Positions 15,001 to 23,299 are shown, counted from the first letter of the stretch. The stretch: 64,000 nt of DNA from Aradus depressus (GCA_963662175.1 OY759222.1:16068222-16132221), one strand, 5' to 3'. A program made the numbers and translations. Notes: a model not told the origin generated them from the sequence alone.

Positions 15001-17408
15001 CCTGCTGCGAAACCATCTTCAGCAACTACAGAAAAGAGTAACTCTGATAAAGGTATGTTGATGGGATAGATGAAGAAAGTTCCCCCTAGACTAAATATAC
15101 TCTAATCGAGGGATGGGCTAACGTTTTTAGTTGCGGCTCACAAAAAAATTATAAAGTCAGCGGCTAACTAAAATTTTATTAATAACATTTTTTACCGGTT
15201 TACAAAAAATAATGAATATCACTAGCAAGTTACGATGATCAAGTACATATTTTAATTTACTCTGAGTAGAATACTACAATGTATGAATACAACATTTGTA
15301 TCTTGTAAAATTTAGTTAGGTCCCGGGGAAAAGTGGTCTCAATTTTCGTCCGATTTTGGCTAAAATATAATCAGACCTAAGTTTGAACCTGTGACTCCTT
15401 CATTCCAAATTTCAAGTTCATAGCTACAATCGTTTTTGCGGTAGAGAGTTCACAACTTTTCAATCACATACGCACAGACAGACATCATCGCGAAAATGGT
15501 CAAAACGTATTTAGGGGACCTTGAAACGTGAAAATCAGTTGAAACTTCGATTACAATACCTCCTTACACTATAGGTATAAGAAAGCAAGAAGCTAGCAAA
15601 CAGTATAGGTTATTTGTCTCTGGATTTGTCACCTATAATGTACATATCATATATAATAAGGGGTTATATCTCGACTCAGGACTGGCTTGACATACTGGCC
15701 ACACAGTTCAAGGTTGGTTAATAGTGTACTCATAGTATTCGGCTGAATAATATATCGTCCTTCGGATGTGACGTTGTGTTGGTCCCGAGCCTGTACAATG
15801 TCAACTACTCGTTAAATACCCTGGATAGGCAACATCTAGAACTCCCTCAGTAGAGTCGGACTCATGTTGACCAGAGCGCTCTTTCGTCGCGATATGATCT
15901 CTTAGTTAAAGCCTGGTCATGTCACAATAATCAACTATAAAATTTCGTGTCATTTAATTCATTTTTTCGGGATTTATCATGTTCACTAGGGTGGGTCGAA
16001 ATCCGGAAAATTTTGAGCCTATACGAAATTTAAAAAGTTTGTTGAAAAAAAAAATGTTTGGACTTTATTAGAAGTTTTTGTCATCGTACTTTTAGCCCCC
16101 ACAAGAGGCTTGAAAACAGCTATTTTTTGATATTTTTGACATTTTTCATGTAAAAATGGTATCTTATGATTAAAAAAAAAATCACGTGTGTGGCAAATGA
16201 AATTGTAACAAAGCTGTCATGTACAAGTCAAAAATATTCCTTTTATTCAGAAACCACTGTTGAAAAACATTATACACAACAAAAGTATCTAATATTGTTG
16301 TTGAATAATTGTTGTCATTTCATTGGTTTTGACCTAGCCGCGAGAGCTGGAAGGGCATTAGAGCGCAGGGGCACGCGCATGCGCGTCATGTTGACAGCTG
16401 ATCAACTTCAAGAAAGTTAATAACAATTCAATTGAATTAAAACTAATTCACATAGTTTCGTCGATGAAATTCAAGTAAAAATAATTACCGGTTCGTGTTT
16501 GTTATTGTTAGATTTACTAAAATATTAGAAAAGTAAAAAACCTTAAAGATTTGTTGGAAAAAACGTGAGTTTATTTGAAGAATCGCAATAATTTGGTCAC
16601 TGTGAGTAAAAAACAGTAATAAACAGATATTTCATATTTTCGTAGTTTTTTTACTTTTATCAAGTAATATAGTATTATACATTATTTTGAAAGGTTTTTG
16701 ACTGACCTTCATTTGCCACACACGTGAATTTTTTAAAAATCATAACATACCATTTTTACATGAAAAATATCAAAAAATAGCTGTTTTCAAGCCTCTTGTG
16801 GGGGCTAAAAGTACGATGACAAAAACTTCTAATAAAGTCCAAAAATTTTTTTTTTCAACAAACGTTTTAAATTTCGTATAGGCTCAAAATTTTCCGGATT
16901 TCGACCCACCCTAATGTTCACAGATATTTTTTTTAATTTTTGACAACAGGGGGTGGAAAATTCTCATGAGAACTAAACCTGGAATTTCTGACCGATGACA
17001 TAACTTGCTCTGTTCTTTCTGTAGCTGGTGTAAAAATAAATTATTTAATTTCTAATAAAATGTTCTTTTTGATATTTAACATTTTCTTCAGTGATATTAT
17101 GAAACTTTTAATAAACAATAAAGAGAAACGTATGTTTTTTTTAAATATTGTCTATTTCGCAAAATATATATTTATAATATATGGAAGTACTTTCGGTATT
17201 ACTACTTCCATCTTCAGCGAAGACTTTACAAATATTTAGTACTTAGTATTTGTCAAGTCGTGGCTGAAGATGGTAACAATACCGAAAGTTATTTTTTCCT
17301 AATTTTTTAGTATATTCTTTATTAAAATATCTCTTTTTTTTTTTTTTTTTAGGAGAAGAAAGCGGTGATGGTGATGATGGTAACTGGAAGAAAGTGTCAC
17401 GTCGTTAG
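1..17408 (+). CDS. eIF3a: Eukaryotic translation initiation factor 3 subunit A, 5'-partial, spliced
   Basis: eIF3a is the cytoplasmic scaffold of the eIF3 complex, which recruits mRNA to the 40S ribosome. Exons, all with GT/AG borders and matching phases: 1-40, 1771-1979, 3737-3908, (3987-4019 optional), 5360-5512, 7078-7224, 7300-7485, 8532-8669, 10365-10574, 11220-11396, 12353-12517, 12622-12848, 13598-13749, 14155-14737, 14928-15052, 17353-17408. Exon 1 ends in VQLDSAIQMELWQ and exon 2 begins EAYKAIEDIHGL, a family hallmark. Exons 3737-7485 carry the PCI domain, ending in its winged helix (IRIDHGAGCVHFG). Exons 8532-13749 are Glu/Arg/Lys-rich coiled coil, with the conserved DYFERAKRLEEIPL at 11220-11396. 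Exon 14155-14737 encodes Arg/Asp-rich repeats like the DRD repeats of animal eIF3a. The protein ends GNWKKVSRR. Roughly the first 230 residues lie left of the window (inferred from family length). Identity is very secure; the microexon is not. Confidence 0.96.
41..1770. other. eIF3a intron 1 (seen part)
   Basis: The intron starts GTAGGC and ends TTGTCTTTAG. It is AT-rich. Apart from the RNase H relic at 480-640 no feature is recognised; the short open frames here look random. Confidence 0.7.
480..640 (-). pseudogene. Retroelement RNase H domain relic
   Basis: Read on the minus strand, 541-596 encodes CVPGHIEMEGNEQADKQA, which matches the WVPGHxGxxGNExADxxA signature of the RNase H domain found in several LINE clades and in Gypsy-type elements. 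The flanking frame has stops and the rest of the polymerase was not found, so this is a small dead fragment inside eIF3a intron 1. The element family cannot be told from so little. Confidence 0.55.
2285..2405 (-). mobile_element. Penelope-like element terminal fragment with hammerhead-like motif
   Basis: On the minus strand this has CTGACGA (complement of 2390-2396), a short hairpin, GAAAC and ACCGGTA, then GTGGAATAGACAATATT and an A/T-rich tail. The same order occurs in the Penelope copies at 4440-5090 and 49135-49515. No coding part is attached here. It lies in eIF3a intron 2, just upstream of the Helitron relic. Confidence 0.55.
2590..3393 (+). pseudogene. Helitron Pif1-like helicase C-terminal relic, split by a hAT insertion
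   Basis: Helitron Rep/helicase proteins unwind DNA for rolling-circle transposition. Here frames read LKVGATIMLLRNLNPP, then after a frameshift NVIEATIITACAAGDPVFI, FRLKRLQFPIKICFAITI, KKAQGQTLKVTGVDLQNE and, after a stop and small indel near 2905, VACSRVGSHIKLFLHAPEGK and NIVYTEVLR followed by TGA at 3378-3380. KAQGQT and VACSRV are the helicase motif V/VI region. The last codons resume exactly after the hAT element at 2999-3361. Only the C-terminus remains and it cannot be functional. No Helitron 3' hairpin with CTRR end was identified. Confidence 0.8.
2999..3361. mobile_element. Non-autonomous hAT element (MITE), 363 bp
   Basis: The element starts CAGGGGTGGCCAACCC and ends GGGTTTGCCACTCCTG, terminal inverted repeats of hAT type, with GCGGGCCGC-like stretches just inside both ends. 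It is flanked by a perfect 8-bp duplication GTTTACAC (2991-2998 and 3362-3369), the hAT target-site length. The interior is AT-rich with no transposase, so it was moved in trans. It sits inside the Helitron helicase relic, and removing it with one duplication rejoins that frame. Confidence 0.9.
3987..4019 (+). other. eIF3a: Possible 33-nt in-frame microexon of eIF3a
   Basis: A short stretch flanked by CCACAG and GTAATA reads WLVEKSGCKRL in the phase left by the preceding exon, after a 78-nt intron. Skipping it joins RDL directly to VRMNVVQLASPQLQ, which looks like the ordinary family sequence in the PCI domain. Including it adds 11 residues without a frameshift. It is GC-richer than the flanking intron. 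It could be an alternative exon or chance. Confidence 0.4.
4440..5090 (+). mobile_element. Penelope-like element, 5'-truncated (GIY-YIG endonuclease end plus 3' region)
   Basis: Penelope-like elements encode a reverse transcriptase fused to a GIY-YIG endonuclease. Here a 4444-4734 frame holds only the end of that endonuclease: ERIKEHITDIVRKGEKSTFA, KHINDMGHS and LEQLEINRTRKNG. The GIY-YIG motif itself and the polymerase are missing. A non-coding 3' region follows, with a hammerhead-like motif at 4998-5033, then TGTGGAATTAGACAATATAA and a poly-T run at 5078-5091. It lies in the eIF3a intron before exon 5360. A related copy is at 49135-49515 on the minus strand. Confidence 0.7.
4998..5033 (+). 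ncRNA. Hammerhead-type self-cleaving ribozyme motif of a Penelope-like element
   Basis: All parts of a minimal type-I hammerhead can be drawn. Stem I is TGTG (4998-5001) with CACA (5030-5033). The core box is CTGACGA (5002-5008). Stem II is GGC/GCC with GTAA loop (5010-5019). Then GAAA (5020-5023), stem III ACC/GGT (5023-5028), and A5029 as the residue before the predicted cut. One extra T (5009) sits between the core box and stem II, unlike the textbook core. Hammerheads in Penelope-like elements are established knowledge; activity of this copy is inference. Confidence 0.6.
6134..6378 (-). mobile_element. SINE-A copy 1 (minus)
   Basis: Diverged SINE-A in an eIF3a intron. Read on the minus strand it has the tRNA-like head (GAGCTCAAGATCACGGGTTC), GATGGTCTCGA, TAGGAGTCC-type core and the tail ending near CCCGGGTACAAAACCTAAC. 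Confidence 0.75.
6790..7045 (-). pseudogene. Jockey-type reverse transcriptase C-terminal relic
   Basis: Minus-strand frames read NAPWLVR, then after one indel SQIRRELGVPDVRDFILELA and TRFRTGLQNVSGAATFDIGG. This is the C-terminal tail that follows the reverse transcriptase in many Jockey-like ORF2 proteins (consensus APWYVRNxxIHRDLxxPxVxxFI). It is 5'-truncated and frameshifted and ends about 33 nt before the eIF3a acceptor at 7077. Confidence 0.7.
7740..7892 (+). mobile_element. SINE-A copy 2, 3' half
   Basis: Only the downstream half remains: AACTCCCAGAGTAGAGYCG-like core, the CCAGAGTG...GCGTTCTG hairpin and GTTGTAGCTCGGACATGAGTCA. A 139-codon minus-strand frame at 7632-8051 runs through it and is taken as chance. 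Confidence 0.65.
9118..10074 (+). repeat. Rep-B copy with nested palindrome
   Basis: Longest plus-strand Rep-B copy in the eIF3a introns. It begins CGGTGAATCCCAAG, then TGTACTTCCCCAGCACGAAT, and ends ATACCTGGGGAAG. The interior has repeated units of the type TTCCCTTTGGCCGATTTGGC, each followed by TGAAAATTAATAGATG. It is interrupted by the palindromic insertion 9406-9736. No open reading frame is shared with other copies. Confidence 0.7.
9406..9736. mobile_element. Palindromic Penelope-type insertion (two inverted ends)
   Basis: Arms of about 127 bp (9433-9559 and 9616-9740) are near-perfect inverted copies around a ~56-bp AT-rich spacer. Each arm, read outward, holds TGACAATATAAGTCGAAACG followed by TCTTGAG, which resembles the hairpin plus GAAAC part of Penelope/hammerhead ends, with a degenerate core. 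The insertion is flanked by TTACATATGAAAATTC (9390-9405) and TTACATATGAAATTTC (9737-9752), 15 of 16 identical, read as a target-site duplication. Assignment to Penelope is by motif only. Confidence 0.6.
10575..11219. other. eIF3a intron, little recognised
   Basis: AT-rich. The piece around 10830-10930 (AGCTTCCGCTGGGTAGCC) resembles 24850-24890, so it is probably an old repeat. Nothing else is recognised. Confidence 0.5.
11595..12065 (+). repeat. Rep-B copy
   Basis: Starts CTATGTACTTCCCCAGCAAG and runs through GGGCTAAAACTCATTATTTG, two internal units with CTTTCGGCTGATCCCGCTGA, and the GAAATCAGGTGTTGGAAA end segment. It lies in the eIF3a intron before exon 12353. Confidence 0.7.
12868..13144 (+). 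mobile_element. SINE-A copy 3
   Basis: Lacks the first part of the tRNA-like head. B-box-like GGGTTCAAGACCCGG is followed by TTTATCTGGGAGGTGAAAAT, GATGTCAGTTACTCGTTAAA and a tail at CACAATAACTAACT. It starts about 20 nt after an eIF3a donor site. Confidence 0.75.
14367..14500 (+). repeat. eIF3a: 39-bp coding tandem repeat in eIF3a
   Basis: Three full 39-bp units start at 14367, 14406 and 14445, with a partial fourth at 14484. Each encodes FGRRDRDDDRSSA or a one-residue variant, followed by looser GFGRRGG-type units to about 14620. The array corresponds to the Arg/Asp-rich repeat tail of metazoan eIF3a. The DNA units differ at several third-codon positions, so the array is not a very recent duplication. 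Confidence 0.85.
15310..15600 (+). repeat. Rep-C copy
   Basis: Shares GTGGTCTCAATTTTCGTCCG, GTTCATAGCTACAATCGTTT and TTCGATTACAATAC with copies at 39255-39500 (plus) and 45480-46160 (minus). It is non-coding, function unknown, and possibly a LINE 3' end. Confidence 0.5.
15750..15945 (+). mobile_element. SINE-A copy 4, 5'-truncated
   Basis: Begins near TATCGTCCTTCGGATGTGAC and continues through the core, the CCAGAGCGCTCTTTCG hairpin side and GTTAAAGCCTGGTCATG. It lies in the last eIF3a intron. Confidence 0.7.
15987..16913. mobile_element. hAT-type non-autonomous element with ~210-bp inverted repeats
   Basis: Starts TAGGGTGGGTCGAAATCCGG and ends with its complement. The left arm (15987-16203) and right arm (16708-16913) match almost throughout, so the transcript could fold into one long hairpin. 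A perfect 8-bp duplication ATGTTCAC flanks it (15979-15986 and 16914-16921), as for hAT elements. The ~500-bp middle carries no transposase. It sits in a Rep-B remnant (GGGATTTATCATGTTCAC / AGATATTTTTTT) within the last eIF3a intron. Confidence 0.88.
17120..17300. mobile_element. Inverted pair of Penelope-type hammerhead-like motifs
   Basis: Plus strand 17264-17288 reads CTGAAGA, T, a GGTA/TACC stem with ACAA loop, then GAAAG. Minus strand 17190-17217 reads CTGAAGA, a weaker hairpin and GAAAG. AAATATTGTCTATTTCGC at 17142-17159 is the complement of the GAAATAGACAATATTT segment seen after other Penelope ends in this window. The arrangement repeats the inverted design at 9406-9736. It ends just before the last eIF3a acceptor. 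Confidence 0.5.
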
Positions 17409-17479
17409 GGGATGATGTGATGAGGGGTAGCGGGTGATTCACAATCCTCCCCCCGCCCCTTTCACATTATTAACAATTC

Positions 17480-17485
17480 AATAAA
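17480..17485 (+). terminator. eIF3a: Likely polyadenylation signal of eIF3a
   Basis: AATAAA lies 72 nt after the stop codon and is followed by a T-rich downstream element at about 17500-17522. A second AATAAA overlaps at 17484. No other gene starts nearby. Later AATAAA hexamers (for example near 18965) could serve longer transcripts. Confidence 0.65.
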
Positions 17486-18468
17486 TAAATAATTATTATT
17501 CTTTTTTTTTTTCTTTTTTTTCCATCTACGTTCACATTCAGTGAGCCCTCGATAAACCAATATGGAGTTGTCCAGCTTTTTCTGTTGATTCTTTCAAGAT
17601 CTAAGCTTTCTTTAAAAAAAAATAGGAAGTGCAATTTATTATTTTGTAGCCTTGACTGTACATATTACGAATATATTGCATTTTCGTTTCGTTTAATTAT
17701 TTAAGCACTGAACTCGAGCATTACTTCTTGTCTGCCAAAAAAGTTTATTAAAAATATATATATAAGTTTATTAAAAATATATATATATACATTTGGAAAT
17801 GAATAGAATATATTCTTCAATTTATTTGTACCTATCATTGTTTAATGTTCTTGGTGATTTAGAAAAGTTTCAACCGATTTTTTAATATGCCAAGGAAATA
17901 AGTCCTAAGGAATAGTTAATATTTTAAACAAATATTGATTTTTTAAAGTATTATATTTTTTGGCCAATCGCAAACAGCAATGTTTTTTGAGAATTTGTGT
18001 TAGCGTAAAAAACAGTCTAACCTACAATTTATTTATTCATGTTAAAAATGAACGAATAGATCTTATTGGGGGATGTCGAGGGATTTTTTTGTATTCGTTT
18101 GAATTTGTTAATTCGTTCTGTTATTGTGTTCTTTATATATTTTTTTTTTGTCCAATTTGATTTTTTATATTAATACAATTGTGTTCCTTGTCGTTAGAAT
18201 TTTTGAACTAATAAATTGTTAAATCTATTGACGAAAGATACTTTGTGTTTTTCTTTTGTCTGTACAGTACTAATATTTATTCGATTCATATTTCAACTCG
18301 ATATCGAACGTCTGTCGCTATAATAACAGACAAAAGAGAAAGTTTCAGTCAATTTAAAACATCTCAGTGTCTTTTGTCAGTAGGCAACGGCGTACAAGGT
18401 GCCCCACAAAAGAAGGCTCAAATTAAGATATTTCACAAAGGACGCAGAATAGATTTTAAAAAAATTGT

Positions 18469-18690
18469 GAATCACTGTCTATGTACTTCCCCATTACATT
18501 TTCGCTCTCCCTCCAAAGCCAATCGATCGTTTAGGTGTGCATCGGCATTAGTGCATCGGCAGTTATCGGGATTATTTAGTTGACCCCCTTCGTCTGATTC
18601 CGCTGTAAATTGGTGGGGGCTTGAATTTACAGGAGTTCGGAAAAACCTAAAATTCCGTTGAAAACCTCCGATTATTTAGCTCTTGTTTAT
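18469..18690 (+). repeat. Rep-B copy, internally deleted
   Basis: Begins GTGAATCACTGTCTATGTAC then TTCCCCATTAC, keeps one CATCGGCAGTTATCGGGATT unit and the AAATTCCGTTGAAAACC end. Confidence 0.6.
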
Positions 18691-19081
18691 TGTGACGCGT
18701 TTTTTTTTTTCAATTGTCATATAAATCCCTTTCGGATATTCACAGATCTTTTTTTTCTAATTACAAGTTTCCCTATAAATTTTTTCTTAATTTTTTTTTT
18801 TTACGTAGTTTTAGAACAATTTTAATTTAAGCCGTCTTTCACCGAACATGCTGTGTATATGATGTTGAAGGTAGACTGCGGAACTGTGTAAATCAACATG
18901 GCATTGTCTATTGAATTGTAAGGAATTTATGTAAACAATATGTGATGGTTTATTACAATATTGGAATAAAAATTATGATTTATTTTTTATCCTTAAAACC
19001 CATTTAGTTTTTTTTTTTTGTAGAGGAATTAGAAGTGGACATTTTTGTAAAATCCGAAATATTAGTTTATTTATAGTGATT

Positions 19082-19369
19082 CATGCCCGGGCTTTAACTT
19101 CGAGGTGTTAACTTTAACTACCAGAGCGCTATTTCGTCGCTCTGGTGGGCAGCAACGATGAGTCCGACAACAGTCTGAGTCCTAAAAACATAACCTAGGT
19201 TTATTCACCTTCATAAGTGAAATGCTCGGGACCTTAAGCTCCGAAGGTCGGCGGTAGGCTCAATGTTTGTTCACCAATCAGGTAAAAAACCCAAGGGTTT
19301 CGCCTGTGTTACGAACCCGCGATCTTGAACTCAGAAGGCAAACACGCTACCTTAGAGCTACTGCCGCCT
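19082..19369 (-). mobile_element. SINE-A copy 5 (minus)
   Basis: Minus-oriented, near full length: complement of the tail (CATGCCCGGGCTTTAAC) first and of the tRNA-like head (AGAGCTACTGCCGCC) last. Confidence 0.8.
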
Positions 19370-19792
19370 AATTCGAAATATGCATCAGTAATTATTGGAT
19401 CTTCCTGAATCCAAATTGGATAATTATTATATTCTGAGTAGTTTGAAAAAATTCATTTTTCAATAAAATACTTGAATTATTTTTGATTTATTAGGGCCGT
19501 TCTTACAGTCCCGCGTTAAAAGTCGATAAGCTATTTCTATAATTTTAATATGATAATTAAGTTTTATATTTTTAATTTATTGAATAATCTATATACTATC
19601 TGATTCACTATTTATAAAATTAAATGTTTACTGAGTTAAAAAAAAAGGCACCACATCCATACAATTTGTTGTATAACATGGTCTAGTCTACATTACCAAT
19701 GGAAGGTTTTCTTACTTGAATGATACTTGACTAAATAAAACTTCAACAATTTTAATCATCAGCTAAACCAAACTGTTTATATTATTTAATGA

Positions 19793-20101
19793 GAGGGCGC
19801 CGGTAGCTCAGAGGTATGCGTGCGGGACTTCTGAGCTCAAGAACGTGGGTTCGTAACCCGACCGAGGCCCTTATTTTATTTTATCTGGGAGGTATAATAA
19901 ACTTAAGCACGCCGTCCTTCGGATGGGACGTTAAGCGATGGTCCCGAGCCTGTACGATGTCAGATACTCGTTAAAGATCCCTACCCTCATTAAAAATTTA
20001 GGACTCCGACTGTAGAGTCGGGCTCATGTCCAAAGAGCGCACTAGTAGTAGGCGATATGACCTCATAGTTAAAGCCCGGGCATGTGTCATAATAACTAAC
20101 T
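19793..20101 (+). mobile_element. SINE-A copy 6, full length
   Basis: Head GAGGGCGCCGGTAGCTCAGA contains a pol III A-box-like stretch and GGGTTCGTAACCCG a B-box-like stretch. Then come GGACGTTAAGCGATGGTCCC, the AGAGTCGGGCTCATG core, a damaged CCAGAG hairpin, and a tail CATAATAACTAACT. Confidence 0.88.
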
Positions 20102-20845
20102 ACATGTATATAGAAATTAATAAATAAAGTGGTAATAAAAATACATAAGAGAAAAACAAGAAAAATAAATTAGTATAGAAATAATGATGAAAACGTAGAA
20201 TCGACAGCTCTTAAAAGAATTTACGGAGGAAAAAAAATATATATATATTAAACTGTTTCAAATAATGTTTTTGGATATAATCCAAGATTTTTGTTATTAT
20301 GGTTATTTTATTATTTTTGAACAATGAGAAAAAATTCCTTTTCCGAATATAAGATTTCTTATATCGTAAACGTCTTTAGTTGAAGTTTAAATTTTCTTAG
20401 TGTTTCTATTGTCTTCAAGAAGTGCGGAATGGCATTAAAGAAGTTAATTCCTTTGTGAGTACTTTTTTGCAAAAGAGAGGAGCAATGTTTAGTTATTCGA
20501 AAATCAGCTTTTTTCCTGGTTCATAATCACGACGATGGCCTACAGTATTGTGTATGTGTAAAAAGGTTACCGAACCCTTCGTAGTTTACATTAGAATTCT
20601 TGCCCAGAGGCTAGCCAGCAATGTGTTTTTCCTTTCAGTTGTGGCGCTACGGAAGTCACAAGATGCCTTAAGAGCCGCTCATTACAGCTGTTTGTGGTGC
20701 GAGCAGCTTCCTGACCCCTAGCCTTGTTGATCACCTCTCCTAGCCACAGTGAGTTGACTGACCTTGGAAATACCAATCTGGGAATACCTGCTTGACTCAG
20801 GCTCAGACACAGTCGGATATGTGAGGGCCGATTGGAATTTTTATA
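20102..20845. other. AT-rich stretch, nothing recognised
   Basis: No gene or named repeat seen. A 61-codon minus frame at 20591-20776 has no recognisable content. Confidence 0.5.
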
Positions 20846-21490
20846 CAGTAGAACCTCTATAAGTCGAACATCAAGGGAGACCCAAAAAAATTCGAGTTAT
20901 TGAGTTTTTGAATTAGGCGGATTTTGATTCGACTTGTAGAGGTTAAGATTCATTCTAACTAATTTTGAGTTAGAAGTGAAATAATTAAAAATTCAAGTTA
21001 CAGAGGTAACAAACATATTTATATTTATTATAAATCAACATTATTTCAAAACATCGTTAAAATAAAAAATGCGTAGTACATATAATATACATATTACATA
21101 TAATGTTGTCAAATACCCAGTATATATAATATACCTATACATATTATGTAGGTATTAAAAAAAGTCAGTAATTTTTTTTTGCTTTAGATAATTGGTAATC
21201 CTATTTATTGTATACTCCTAAATTGTTTTCTAAGAAACAATGGTGTACATTGTCGGCAAATTCTTAAAGTCGGTAACTTATTTTTCTTCGAGCTATAGAG
21301 GTAATAAGTTTCAAATAATAGAGTTGTAAAGGTTGTAAAATAAAACATTGCTATGTTCGAGATATAGAGGTCCAATTTATTTTTTCGAGTTATAGAGGGA
21401 AAATATGTACCAAAATGGCTTGTAGGGACTCACTGATTATTTCGACTAATAGAGGGTTGAGATTTCGAGTAATGGAGGTTTTGGGGCTTG
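20846..21490. mobile_element. pogo/Tigger-like element with repeated subterminal motifs
   Basis: Starts TA then CAGTAGAACCTCTATAAGTC, the CAGT start and TA target usual for pogo-group Tc1/mariner elements. Variants of TTCGAGTTATAGAGG recur at least eight times in 650 bp, for example near 20940, 21300, 21360, 21390, 21440 and 21465. No transposase frame is present. The right terminus was not located with certainty. Confidence 0.55.
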
Positions 21491-21611
21491 AAGGGAAAGG
21501 AACAAAACTTTTTTTTCGAGTTTTGTATAAATCCTCTAACTCATCTACAAACACTTACGATTCTCTTAATGAAACTATTATTAAAATATGTGAATGAATG
21601 AAAAATTAAAG

Positions 21612-21910
21612 TGAATCACTGGCAATGTACTTCCACAACATAAATTAAGTTTTCGCTCTTCCTCCAAAATCTATCAACCGGTTAAATTAAAAAAATCAAT
21701 ATTTGACTTACATAGGTGCTTCTGAATCCTCATATTTCTTATCAATATATTGATTAAATCGACAGGATATTTTAGTTTAGCATCTCCTCTGATCCCTTTT
21801 TTCCTTTCGGCCCATTTCATGAAAAATTACTACCATAATTCCCCCTTCCCTTTGGCCAACTTGACTGAAAATCAATAGTTCTCTTCTTTCTTATATTCAC
21901 CCAGAAACAT
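21612..21910 (+). repeat. Rep-B copy
   Basis: GTGAATCACTGGCAATGTAC, then TTCCACAACATAAATTAAG, GACTTACATAGGTGCTTCTG and repeated CCCTTTCGGCCCATTTCATG-type units. Confidence 0.65.
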
Positions 21911-22207
21911 TCCATATGCCCCTGTACAAGTGATACTGAAAATAAAGCTTAAAGTGGATGCCGAAAGGTGAATTTTAAATACTCTATTATGCATAAGACC
22001 TGTCGACAGTCTTTTATTAATTTAAGGACCAAGGGCGTAAGAAGGATTTTGAGCAAGGGGGGGCAAAGTTAGGCTACAGGGGTGGGGGGTATAGACTCCT
22101 GGGGGCACAGCCCGCAGTTTCAGTGGTTAGCGTTGCAGACTTTTTGTTAATAATTTGGGAGACACGGACCTCTAGAAGCTCCTCTTGAAATAACCACTGA
22201 CTGTAAT

Positions 22208-22369
22208 ACTTAAGTTGACTTTACATGAGAAGGAAAAATGCAAAGCGCAGGAGCAGCAAAAGCACTCTGTGGTGGCTCTTTTAGAATATAAATGACTCAC
22301 ATCCAATAACGTGCATTTGCTGCTGCTGCGCTTTGCATTTTTACAGCCCATGTAAAATCAGCTTTAAGA
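22208..22369. mobile_element. Small MITE with ~55-bp inverted repeats, TTAA-flanked
   Basis: Left arm GTTGACTTTACATGAGAAGG then AAAAATGCAAAGCGCAG pairs with right arm CTGCGCTTTGCATTTTTACA then GCCCATGTAAAATCAGC. TTAA lies at both outer edges, as for piggyBac-type insertions. No coding capacity. Confidence 0.6.
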
Positions 22370-22614
22370 GTATAAAGTATAACATAAATGACGATTTTGA
22401 GCGAGGAAATGAAATGATCGAATTCTTGTATATATTTAAATAAATGTAATATGACTTGTTCTGTACAAGTACATTTACATAACAGCTGATTGCTCATTTA
22501 GGAATCAGTCGCACGGGAAATTCGAAGATCCTATTGGTAACTTGCAAGCAATCCATTTTTAATAAAAACTATTTTTTTAGTTTATTTAATTTTTATCTTG
22601 GTTTTTTTCTCTGG

Positions 22615-22672
22615 CCAGGGAGGGCACGCGCCCCCCCCCCCCCCCCCTTGGCTACGCTCCTGGTAAGGACTT
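22615..22672 (-). repeat. Poly-G repeat end (GCGTAGCC family)
   Basis: On the minus strand AGGAGCGTAGCCAAG is followed by a run of about 20 G and GCGCGTGCCCTCCCTGGCC. A similar order is on the plus strand at 47905-47965. It looks like the end of an interspersed repeat of unknown class. Confidence 0.5.
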
Positions 22673-22996
22673 CGAATTAAGCATTTCGTAAATGTAATTT
22701 TGTAGGCACAAAATGGAAAAAGTACAGAACAGTTTAAGGTTTTTTTCAACGCTATAATTCTGTTTACGTAATAAGATTTCAAATTATAAATACTATCTTA
22801 AATAGATCTGTCTAATAGATGAACATTTAAAAATGATTAACTACAATAAAAGTGTAAATTAATATCCAGGTAATTATAGTTTTCTTATTTTTTCTGTAAC
22901 TACGATTTTTTTTCCTTTTTTTATGCCGATGAATTCCTTTTAAAATAGAGGAGTTGATTACTGAGGTACCTAATATACATCTATTTACTTAAGTTG

Positions 22997-23296
22997 ACTC
23001 ATGCCCGGGCTTTAACTACGAGGTCATATCGCCTACTACCAGAGCTCTGGTGGAGATAAGGCAGACCCTACTGTGGGAGCACTAAATTTTATATTTATCC
23101 ACATAGGCTAGGGGTCTTTAATGAGTAACTGACGTAGTACAGGCTCGAGACCATTGCTTAACGTCCCATCTGAAGGACAGCGTGCTCAAGGTATGTTCCC
23201 CTCCCAGAAAAAAAACCTAAGGGCCTCGGCCAAGTTTCGGATTTGCAATCTTGAGCTCAGTAGGCAAGCACGCTACATTTAGGCTACCGGCGCTCT
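22997..23296 (-). mobile_element. SINE-A copy 7 (minus)
   Basis: Near full length, minus. CATGCCCGGGCTTTAACTAC begins it on the plus strand and GGCTACCGGCGCTCTC ends it. Confidence 0.85.
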
Positions 23297-23299
23297 CGA

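Larger units (their letters stand above)
17409..19080. other. eIF3a 3' flank, no gene seen
   Basis: 3' UTR, then AT-rich DNA with short TA runs near 17755-17790. A 112-codon frame at 18245-18583 overlaps a Rep-B remnant and is taken as chance. No promoter or coding signature is recognised. Confidence 0.6.

Noticed and set aside
15982..16916. CACTA-type (EnSpm) transposon, from CACTAGGG at the left end
   Set aside because: The right end reads CCCTAATG, and an exact 8-bp duplication ATGTTCAC fits hAT with ends starting TAGGG.
19800..19880. tRNA gene (A- and B-box-like blocks)
   Set aside because: The tRNA-like heads at 19.8, 31.4, 35.1, 44.1, 50.9 and 59.2 kb are all followed by the same 260-bp body, so they are SINEs, and the cloverleafs are incomplete.
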